A stretch of 64,000 nucleotides of DNA from Bacillus sp. V3-13 (lineage in GTDB: Bacteria > Bacillota > Bacilli > Bacillales > Cytobacillaceae), in contig NZ_PGUZ01000059.1 of assembly GCF_002860165.1 (NCBI RefSeq), positions 16,505 to 80,504 of the forward strand, read 5' to 3'. Below, piece after piece: positions 58,111-64,000 of this stretch. Each line of letters starts with the position of its first letter. Position 1 is the stretch's first letter. The notes beneath the pieces were generated by a model that worked only from the letters and a program-made list of their open reading frames with translations, was not told the origin of the DNA and searched no databases. Made by a program: the position numbers and the translations under genes.

Positions 58111-58170
58111 CTCCCACGTCTAAAGACGGGCTAGGCCTTCAGGTATCCAACTAGGAATTGCGTGGGCTTT
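58111..58170 (+). repeat. Hairpin block resembling an IS200/IS605-type end, inside the dha operon
   Basis: Between dhaM and the HPr gene, CCCACG (58113-58118) pairs with CGTGGG (58161-58166) and an inner CGTCTAAAGACG hairpin lies at 58117-58128. The run ACGTCTAAAGACG and the ending CGTGGGCTTTCTCG look like ends of IS200/IS605 (TnpB) elements as I remember them. No transposase is left. It could instead be an attenuator. Confidence 0.35.
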
Positions 58171-58211
58171 CTCGTTCGGAGAATCTGTAACAGACATAAG
58201 AGGTGAACAGG

Positions 58212-58457
58212 ATGATAGAGAGAGAGATTACCGTGACAATCGATAAAGGTCTCCATGCCAGACCTGCAGCAGATCTCGTCAAAAAGTTAAATAGCTTTGA
58301 AAGTAAGGTGGATTTTTTTGCCGGAGCAAAGCGGTTTAACCCGAAAAGCGTCTTAAGCATGATGACAGCATCAATTAAACAGGGGCAAACGATTCGGGTT
58401 GTCGCCGATGGAAACGATGAAGGGGAAGTAATCGACTGGCTTACTAAATTTTTATGA
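58212..58457 (+). CDS. HPr family phosphocarrier protein of the dha operon
   Basis: An 81-residue HPr. With ATG 58212 as start the catalytic His is residue 15 ('IDKGLHARPAADLV') and the regulatory Ser is residue 46 ('FNPKSVLSMMTASIKQG'), exactly as in ptsH HPr, which supports this start over GTG 58203; AAGAGGTGA lies upstream. It carries phosphate from enzyme I. Its place after dhaM suggests a dedicated donor for DhaM or a partner of the HPr-domain activator. Ser46 would allow HprK control. It is followed within 12 bases by glpP. Confidence 0.88.
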   Translation: MIEREITVTIDKGLHARPAADLVKKLNSFESKVDFFAGAKRFNPKSVLSMMTASIKQGQTIRVVADGNDEGEVIDWLTKFL

Positions 58458-58468
58458 TAGGAGAGACT

Positions 58469-59023
58469 ATGAGCTTTCACGGTCAACAGATTATCCCGGC
58501 CGCTAAAAACATGAAGCAATTTGAACTATTTCTCGAAAGTAGCTGTGATTTTGGAGTTTTACTTGAAATTCACATCGCTCAATTAAAACATGTCTCACAA
58601 ATGGCCTGCCAATGTAATAAAAAAATACTTATCCATGCGGACTTGGTCCACGGATTGAAAAATGACGAATACGCTACCGAATTTCTATGCCAGGAAATCA
58701 AGCCATTCGGGATTATCTCGACGAGGCCCAATGTGATTGTCAAAGCAAAGCAAAAAGGCGTGCTTGCGATCCAAAGGATTTTTCTGCTCGACTCCCAGGC
58801 GATGGAAAGAGGCTACAGCCTGTTGAAAACGACGAAAGCGGATTATGTGGAAGTGTTGCCGGGCATCATTCCCCGCATCATCAGACAAATGTCGGAGAAC
58901 ATAAATATTCCGATCCTCGCCGGAGGCCTTGTCCAGACCGAGGAGGAGGTAGCTTCCGCTATCCATGCCGGGGCCATTGCCGTAACCACTTCGAGGGTGG
59001 AGCTTTGGAAGAAGGCTATTTAA
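58469..59023 (+). CDS. glpP: Glycerol-3-phosphate responsive antiterminator GlpP
   Basis: A 184-residue GlpP-like TIM-barrel protein: 'GVLLEIHIAQLKHVSQMACQ', 'ILIHADLVHGLKNDEYATEF', 'GIISTRPNVIVKAKQKGVLA', 'YVEVLPGIIPRIIRQM' and 'PILAGGLVQTEEEVASAIHA'. GlpP binds glycerol 3-phosphate and lets RNA polymerase pass leader terminators of glycerol genes. I chose ATG 58469 with TAGGAGAG upstream; ATG 58454 overlaps the HPr stop. The more usual place of glpP is before glpFK, so its position at the end of a dihydroxyacetone kinase operon links glycerol and dihydroxyacetone control. Which terminator it acts on is not evident in this window. Confidence 0.88.
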   Translation: MSFHGQQIIPAAKNMKQFELFLESSCDFGVLLEIHIAQLKHVSQMACQCNKKILIHADLVHGLKNDEYATEFLCQEIKPFGIISTRPNVIVKAKQKGVLAIQRIFLLDSQAMERGYSLLKTTKADYVEVLPGIIPRIIRQMSENINIPILAGGLVQTEEEVASAIHAGAIAVTTSRVELWKKAI

Positions 59024-59049
59024 ATATCATTTTTCCTAAGTAATAATTG

Positions 59050-59081
59050 GATTGTCTAGAAACATAGACAGTCTTTTTTTT
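59050..59081 (+). terminator. Terminator at the end of the dha operon
   Basis: GATTGTCTA and TAGACAGTC form a 9-base stem (one G-U) with a GAAACA loop, followed by eight or nine T, 26 bases after the glpP stop. Confidence 0.85.
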
Positions 59082-59171
59082 CTCTCAATTAATCTACTCT
59101 GGCCACCGTTTGTTATATACTAAATTACAAGAATAGTAGAAATATTTTGCTTTTAAGGATGGAGGATTTCT

Positions 59172-60977
59172 GTGTCTAAAGAAGGCTTAATAATAAATGA
59201 TCGTGGTCTCAACCAGGAAGAATCCCTTCAAGTGAAAAACTGGATGACTCCTGCGCCATATTGTATAAAGTCCGGGCATTCAGTAAGGGAAGCAGCCGAG
59301 ATGATCAATGATTTGAGAATAGACGGTTTGCCAATCGTTGATGAGCATGATCGTTTTGTGGGAATGGTCACACTACGGAACCTGCTTCAGTTCTTTCTCC
59401 AGGAGCATGACAACGATTTGCTGCTGAGCAGTATCCCGAACCGAAACATGGCCGTGATCCGTGATCATGATTCGATCCTCGATGTCCATGCACTCCCTTT
59501 TGAACAATTGCCCGTTGTAGATGGTCAAGGAAAGCTTATTGGCATTTTGACAAGACGGGATATACTTGACGGATTTTCCAAATGTATTTACAAGCTGAAC
59601 CAGAAACAGCATACGGCAGAAGCGCTCAGTATCATTTTAGAAAGCGCTTACGAAGGGATTGCAGTTGTCGATGAGAATGGTATATTACAAGAATTCAATG
59701 AGGCGTATAGCCGCTTTACCGGTGTCAGGAGAGAGGATGCGATCGGCCGGCATGTGACGGAGGTCATTGATAATACCAATTTGCACGTTACAGTTAAAAC
59801 CGGAATTCCTGAGCGGGGCGTGATCCAAAATATCCAGGGACAGGACATGCTTGTGCACCGGATCCCGATCTGGAAAGAAGGCAAAGTCGTTGGCGCAATC
59901 GGGATGCTGATTTTTGAAGGGGTAACGGAGGTCTACAAAATTTATGAGCGGCTGCAGCGAGACCACCGGAATGAAAATGTTAACCAACGTCCGTTTACGC
60001 TGAAAAAAGAACAAGACAGCAGGCTGACCCTTGATCAAATTATCGGAGTGAGTGAGCGTATCGCGACGATTAAGCGGCTGACCCGCAGAGCGGCGCGGAC
60101 AGCGGCAACAGTTTTGATAACCGGGGAAAGCGGGACAGGCAAAGAGATGTTTGCAAAGAGCATTCATCATTTAAGCCCTATTTCGACCGGACCGTTTATA
60201 AGCGTGAACTGCGGTGCAATTCCCGAGCCCTTGTTTGAATCAGAGCTGTTCGGATATGAAGAAGGAGCTTTTACAGGAGCAAAAAAGGGAGGCAAACCCG
60301 GAAAATTTGAGCTCGCAAACAACGGCACGATTTTTCTCGATGAAATCGGGGAGATGCCGTTAATGCTGCAGGCGAAGCTGCTGCGGGTCCTTCAGGAGAA
60401 GGAGGCCGAGCGGGTTGGCGGTTTGAACAGCTACCAAATTAATGCGAGAATCATCGCTGCCACTAACCGCGATCTGAGGGAAATGGTCGAAAAGGGGTTT
60501 TTCCGAGAAGATTTATACTATCGCCTTAATATCATTCAACTGCACATTCCGCCGCTGCGTGAACGGCAGCCGGATATTCCAATCTTGCTTTCTCATTATT
60601 TAAAAGAAATTGGCGAGAAATATGGGACAGGAAAGAAATCATTTACTTCAGAAGCAGTATCGGTTTTAATTCAATATCCTTGGAAAGGAAATATCCGTGA
60701 GCTGGTAAATACAATCGAACAGCTTGTCACATTGGTGGACGGCCCGGTGATTGAACTGCACCATTTACCTGAGTCGATAAGGGGAAGCAGCCCATCTGCA
60801 ACTAAAAAGACCAATTCGCCAATTGAAGAAGCGAGGCTTTTCGGTACTAATAAAGAGAAGGAGTTAATCGTTCAAGTATTAAAAACAGCCGGAGGAAATA
60901 AATCAAAAGCAGCTGAATTGCTTGGAATCCATAGGACGACCCTTTATCAAAAGCTGAAAAAATATGGAATGATGTAA
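59172..60977 (+). CDS. Sigma-54-dependent activator with CBS pair, PAS, AAA+ and Fis-type HTH
   Basis: A 601-residue enhancer-binding protein. Two CBS motifs fill about 20-145 ('VKNWMTPAPYCIKSGHSVRE' and 'LPIVDEHDRFVGMVTLRNLL'; then 'LPVVDGQGKLIGILTRRDIL'). A PAS domain follows ('SAYEGIAVVDENGILQEFNE'). The AAA+ domain from about 295 has Walker A 'GESGTGKE', the sigma-54 contact loop 'GAFTGA', 'GTIFLDEIGEMP' and 'GNIRELVNTIEQLV'; the C-terminal HTH is 'NKSKAAELLGIHRTTLYQKL'. CBS pairs usually bind adenine nucleotides, so energy state may modulate it. The next operon has a -24/-12 promoter. GTG start after TGGAGG. Confidence 0.9.
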   Translation: MSKEGLIINDRGLNQEESLQVKNWMTPAPYCIKSGHSVREAAEMINDLRIDGLPIVDEHDRFVGMVTLRNLLQFFLQEHDNDLLLSSIPNRNMAVIRDHDSILDVHALPFEQLPVVDGQGKLIGILTRRDILDGFSKCIYKLNQKQHTAEALSIILESAYEGIAVVDENGILQEFNEAYSRFTGVRREDAIGRHVTEVIDNTNLHVTVKTGIPERGVIQNIQGQDMLVHRIPIWKEGKVVGAIGMLIFEGVTEVYKIYERLQRDHRNENVNQRPFTLKKEQDSRLTLDQIIGVSERIATIKRLTRRAARTAATVLITGESGTGKEMFAKSIHHLSPISTGPFISVNCGAIPEPLFESELFGYEEGAFTGAKKGGKPGKFELANNGTIFLDEIGEMPLMLQAKLLRVLQEKEAERVGGLNSYQINARIIAATNRDLREMVEKGFFREDLYYRLNIIQLHIPPLRERQPDIPILLSHYLKEIGEKYGTGKKSFTSEAVSVLIQYPWKGNIRELVNTIEQLVTLVDGPVIELHHLPESIRGSSPSATKKTNSPIEEARLFGTNKEKELIVQVLKTAGGNKSKAAELLGIHRTTLYQKLKKYGMM

Positions 60978-60994
60978 GCAGATTGTAGGGAACT

Positions 60995-61021
60995 CACTAC
61001 ACAAAATCTACAGTTGTAGTG
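60995..61021 (+). promoter_or_regulatory. Candidate enhancer (UAS) for the alcohol dehydrogenase promoter
   Basis: CACTACA (60995-61001) and TGTAGTG (61015-61021) are inverted repeats, and CTACAGTTGTAG (61008-61019) is a nested palindrome; a further CTACAC follows at 61028. The cluster of CTACA units lies about 55-80 bases before the -24 element, a typical enhancer position. Confidence 0.5.
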
Positions 61022-61074
61022 TAGTATCTACACTTCCTGCATAGAAAACTGTTGATAAATGTTGAATTCCATCC

Positions 61075-61090
61075 TGGCATACTTCTTGCA
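61075..61090 (+). promoter_or_regulatory. Sigma-54 (-24/-12) promoter of the alcohol dehydrogenase operon
   Basis: TGGCATACTTCTTGCA has the GG and GC elements at the required spacing of sigma-54 promoters and shares CTTCTTGCAT with the dha promoter at 56025. It is 38 bases before the start codon. Confidence 0.88.
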
Positions 61091-61128
61091 TTTATACTTA
61101 TGAATGCAAAAAAGGGGAGGAATTCCAA

Positions 61129-62325
61129 ATGGAGAATTTTACAGTCTTTCGCACACCGCAAACGATATTATATGGACGTCAAGCATTTGATAACGTCGGA
61201 AGCGAAGCGGCTCTACGGGGGAAGAAAGCCCTGATTGTGAGCGATAAGATCATGGACGGCCTGGGCTATGTCAGTGCATGCCGCAGCAGCCTTGATAAAG
61301 AGGGTGTCATGAGTGCTGTTTACTTGGGCGTAGCTTCAGAACCAACAGATCAATACGTATCAGAATCACTTGAGCTTTTAAAAAAGGAACAGTGTGACAT
61401 GATCATATCACTTGGAGGCGGGAGCTGTATTGACACAGCAAAAGCGATTGCTGTGTTGGCAACAAATGGTGGATACATTGGCGACTATCGCGGCGGCAAA
61501 ACGATAGCAGAAAATGTAGCAATTCCGCATATCGCCATCCCGACAACAGCCGGGACAGGCTCTGAAGCGACTGATGTGACCGTCATTACGAATACTTCAA
61601 ATGATGTGAAAATGATGATTAAACAACCAGCTTTCATGCCAACTGTGGCAATTGTTGATCCTCTGCTGACCGTGTCTTCACCAGAGTCTGTAACAGCAGC
61701 AACCGGTGTAGATGCCTTGAGCCATGCAGTGGAAGCATACCTATCGAAACGGGCTCATCCAATGACAGATACGTTGGCTTTATCGGCAATGAAGCTGATT
61801 GTTGAAAATATTTTAACAGCCTATAACGATGGAAAAAACATCAATGCCCGTGAAGCAATGAGCTTAGGTTCCATGCAGGCAGGAATGGCTTTTACCAATT
61901 CATCCGTTTGCCTTGTCCATGGCATGTCACGGCCGATTGGCGCTCTTTTTCATATACCGCACGGCTTTTCCAATGCAATGCTGCTGCCGGCAGTATTGGA
62001 ATTCAGCAAGGAAGCCTGCATTGACCGCTTGGCGGATCTGGGACGATTTTTTGAACCTGAAAATGAAAGCCTTTCCAACGAAGAAGCGGCCGAGCTTGCC
62101 GTTCAATCAGTCAAAAACCTTTGTTTGCAAGTGAATATTCCAAATCTAAAGGGATGGGGAATTGACGCCGAAGCATTTAGAAATGCGATTCCAAAAATGT
62201 CTGCAGACGCAATAGATAGCGGCAGCCCCGGCAATAATCCCCGTGTCCCGACGCAACAGGAATTGGAACAGCTGTATTGGGTTTGCTATGACTATCAATT
62301 TATGACCGAACAGGAAACTGTGTAA
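61129..62325 (+). CDS. Iron-containing alcohol dehydrogenase
   Basis: A 398-residue group III alcohol dehydrogenase. 'MIISLGGGSCIDTAKAIAVL' binds NAD(P), 'IAIPTTAGTGSEATDVTVIT' follows, and iron ligands lie in 'GVDALSHAVEAYLSKRAHP' (Asp, His), 'VHGMSRPIGALFHIPHGFSN' (two His). Typical substrates are short alcohols and diols such as ethanol, 1,3-propanediol or 3-hydroxypropionate. It is first in a sigma-54 operon with an MmsA-type aldehyde dehydrogenase, so it probably makes the aldehyde or semialdehyde which that enzyme consumes. GGGGAGG precedes the ATG. Confidence 0.92.
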   Translation: MENFTVFRTPQTILYGRQAFDNVGSEAALRGKKALIVSDKIMDGLGYVSACRSSLDKEGVMSAVYLGVASEPTDQYVSESLELLKKEQCDMIISLGGGSCIDTAKAIAVLATNGGYIGDYRGGKTIAENVAIPHIAIPTTAGTGSEATDVTVITNTSNDVKMMIKQPAFMPTVAIVDPLLTVSSPESVTAATGVDALSHAVEAYLSKRAHPMTDTLALSAMKLIVENILTAYNDGKNINAREAMSLGSMQAGMAFTNSSVCLVHGMSRPIGALFHIPHGFSNAMLLPAVLEFSKEACIDRLADLGRFFEPENESLSNEEAAELAVQSVKNLCLQVNIPNLKGWGIDAEAFRNAIPKMSADAIDSGSPGNNPRVPTQQELEQLYWVCYDYQFMTEQETV

Positions 62326-62421
62326 TGCAGAGGGACGGGAGGAATCGATACGATCGGAATCTTGGTTTGATTGCTTCACTGCTTTTTCTTATGCTTTTAA
62401 CAATGAAAGGGGAAATTTTAT

Positions 62422-63879
62422 ATGACAACGATTGCGACAAATGTACTGAAAAACTATATTAATGGCGAGTGGGTGGAAGCGAAGACGGAACAGTTCCAGA
62501 CGGTTCCGAATCCCGCGACGGGGGAAGAGCTTGCACAAGTTCCAATTTCTACGAGGGAAGATGTGGATGATGCTGTGTCAGCTGCAAAGGCAGCCTTCAA
62601 GATTTGGAGTAAAACGCCTGTCCCAAAAAGGGCCCGGATTCTATTTAAGTTTCAGCAGTTACTGGTGGAAAACTGGGAAGAGCTTGCAAAATTAATTACG
62701 CAGGAAAACGGAAAAAGCTATTCGGAAGCATACGGAGAAGTGCAACGGGGAATTGAATGTGTAGAATTTGCAGCTGGAGCACCAACACTGATGATGGGAA
62801 GGCAGCTTCCGGATATTGCAACCAATATTGAATCAGGCATGTATCGTTACCCTGTTGGAGTCGTCGGCGGAATTACACCGTTTAACTTCCCGATGATGGT
62901 TCCGTGCTGGATGTTCCCGCTAGCGATTGCTTTGGGAAATACATTTGTGTTAAAACCATCCGAGCGTACACCGCTGCTTGCAAACCGGTTGGTTGAGCTG
63001 TTTAAAGAAGCTGGCCTCCCGGACGGCGTTTTGAATATCGTTCACGGTGCCCGTGATGTCGTGAATGGACTACTTGACCATAAGGGTGTCCCAGCGATTT
63101 CTTTCGTAGGTTCCCAGCCTGTTGCAGAATATATTTACAAGTCGGCTGCAGCAAACGGGAAACGCGTCCAGGCTCTAGCCGGTGCGAAAAACCATTCCAT
63201 CGTCATGCCTGACGCTGATTTGGATGGAGCGGTCAAAGAAATCATTTCGGCTGCTTATGGTTCTGCAGGTGAAAGATGTATGGCCTGCTCAGTCGTGGTT
63301 GCTGTTGGCGATGTTGCAGAAAAGCTAATTAAGAAGCTTAACGAAAAGGCTGACGACATCAAGATTGGAAATGGTCTCGATAAAGATGTATTCCTTGGTC
63401 CTGTGATTCGCCAGGAGCATAAAGAAAAAACCGGGAAGTATATTGAAATCGGTGAACAGGAAGGTGCAACACTTGTCCGTGACGGCCGTAAAGATGAAGC
63501 CTACCTCGAAACAGGCTATTTTATTGGCCCGACGATTTTTGACAATGTCACACCTTCAATGAAAATCTGGAAGGACGAAATCTTCGCACCGGTGCTGTCC
63601 ATCGTCCGTGTCAGGAGTTTGGAAGAAGCGATCGAGCTAACCAACCAATCAGACTTCGGAAACGGAGCCTGCTTATTCACCAAAAGCGGCAGCAATGTCC
63701 GCTACTTCAGGGAAAACATTGAGGTTGGTATGTTGGGTGTAAATATCGGTGTCCCAGCACCAATGGCCTTCTTCCCGTTCTCAGGATGGAAGAATTCCTT
63801 CTATGGGGACCTTCACGCCAATGGGCCGGATGGGGTTGAGTTTTACACTCGGAGGAAGATGTTGACGGCGCGCTGGTAA
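62422..63879 (+). CDS. mmsA: CoA-acylating methylmalonate-semialdehyde dehydrogenase
   Basis: A 485-residue aldehyde dehydrogenase of the MmsA/IolA group: '[20 protein letters not shown]', '[20 protein letters not shown]', '[16 protein letters not shown]'-like sequence (here '[16 protein letters not shown]') and the catalytic Cys in '[18 protein letters not shown]'. '[19 protein letters not shown]' is also diagnostic. It turns methylmalonate or malonate semialdehyde into propionyl-CoA or acetyl-CoA with NAD, CoA and loss of CO2. With the alcohol dehydrogenase this makes a short route from 3-hydroxypropionate, 3-hydroxyisobutyrate or a diol to an acyl-CoA. AAAGGGG precedes the ATG. Confidence 0.92.
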   Translation: MTTIATNVLKNYINGEWVEAKTEQFQTVPNPATGEELAQVPISTREDVDDAVSAAKAAFKIWSKTPVPKRARILFKFQQLLVENWEELAKLITQENGKSYSEAYGEVQRGIECVEFAAGAPTLMMGRQLPDIATNIESGMYRYPVGVVGGITPFNFPMMVPCWMFPLAIALGNTFVLKPSERTPLLANRLVELFKEAGLPDGVLNIVHGARDVVNGLLDHKGVPAISFVGSQPVAEYIYKSAAANGKRVQALAGAKNHSIVMPDADLDGAVKEIISAAYGSAGERCMACSVVVAVGDVAEKLIKKLNEKADDIKIGNGLDKDVFLGPVIRQEHKEKTGKYIEIGEQEGATLVRDGRKDEAYLETGYFIGPTIFDNVTPSMKIWKDEIFAPVLSIVRVRSLEEAIELTNQSDFGNGACLFTKSGSNVRYFRENIEVGMLGVNIGVPAPMAFFPFSGWKNSFYGDLHANGPDGVEFYTRRKMLTARW

Positions 63880-63885
63880 ACTTAA

Positions 63886-63935
63886 AAACCCTATTTGAAT
63901 GGGAGTTATCATTCCATTCAAATAGGGTTTTTCTT
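63886..63935 (+). terminator. Terminator after mmsA
   Basis: AAACCCTATTTGAATGG and CCATTCAAATAGGGTTT are a perfect 17-base inverted repeat with an 11-base loop, followed by TTTTC. It starts seven bases after the stop. Confidence 0.9.
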
Positions 63936-63966
63936 TGAAAGATAAGAAAGTATAAAATTTTGGGTC

Positions 63967-63996
63967 TACCACGGTCATCTAGGCTGTGGTATTTTT
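63967..63996 (+). terminator. Second terminator-like hairpin at the right edge
   Basis: TACCAC and GTGGTA form a short stem, extended by weaker pairs, followed by TTTTTATTT. It may back up the mmsA terminator or belong to a gene beyond the window. Confidence 0.5.
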
Positions 63997-64000
63997 ATTT

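Overview
The window looks like chromosomal DNA of a low-GC Gram-positive bacterium of the Bacillaceae. Signs are strong AGGAGG ribosome binding sites, frequent TTG and GTG starts, an SdhC of the two-haem Bacillus type, GlpP, a DhaKLM kinase and SigL (sigma-54) type promoters. It is almost entirely catabolic: transporters, CoA-activating enzymes, hydratases, carbon-carbon lyases and their local regulators. I saw no rRNA, tRNA, CRISPR array, prophage or intact insertion sequence.

Region by region. (1) 1-812: end of a GntR/FCD regulator and a VOC-fold protein. (2) 970-9690: a ROK-controlled operon with a YhfX-like PLP protein, an amidase, a ribose-type sugar ABC transporter and glucosamine-6-phosphate deaminase, preceded by a XylR-like operator. 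(3) 9794-19264: a divergent locus with a GntR regulator and HMG-CoA-lyase-like protein on one side, and a class III CoA-transferase, LeuC/LeuD-type hydratase, SsuABC-type transporter and maleate-isomerase-like protein on the other. I read this as catabolism of maleate or citraconate through D-malate or (R)-citramalate. (4) 19817-25725: a secreted penicillin-acylase-family enzyme, a sarcosine-oxidase-like flavoprotein and a molybdopterin oxidoreductase. (5) 26030-30372: HMG-CoA-lyase-like protein, enoyl-CoA hydratase, acyl-CoA dehydrogenase and class III CoA-transferase. (6) 30746-33945: GntR, a two-subunit class I fumarase/tartrate dehydratase and a tartrate/D-malate dehydrogenase. (7) 34218-38771: a TRAP transporter split over divergent operons, with a 3-hydroxyisobutyrate-dehydrogenase-like protein and a DUF1185 protein. 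(8) 38796-52267: two GntR regulators, CitE-like lyase, two MmgE/PrpD proteins, a DASS carrier, a malate/succinate-CoA ligase pair, an extra succinate dehydrogenase (SdhCAB) and a second class I fumarase. I infer a free-acid route: (alkyl)succinate to (alkyl)fumarate to (S)-(alkyl)malate to its CoA ester to acetyl-CoA plus an oxoacid.

(9) 52684-63879: an MFS transporter, then two adjacent sigma-54 circuits. The first is an activator with an N-terminal HPr-like domain that sits upstream of dhaK-dhaL-dhaM, a dedicated HPr and glpP. The second is a CBS-PAS-AAA activator upstream of an iron alcohol dehydrogenase and an MmsA-type CoA-acylating aldehyde dehydrogenase. Each enzyme operon has a clear -24/-12 promoter and an inverted-repeat candidate enhancer.

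Regions 5, 7 and 8 appear to be tied together by a 12-bp near-palindrome, ATTGTATCCAAT, found in exact or near form at six control regions. Region 3 uses a related but distinct box, TTGTATACAA, and region 6 has a third type of inverted repeat. The GntR proteins beside these boxes differ in the recognition-helix motif (SRMPVRE, SRTPVRE, SRSPVRE). Functional names rest on motif reading and remembered family features; no database search was run.
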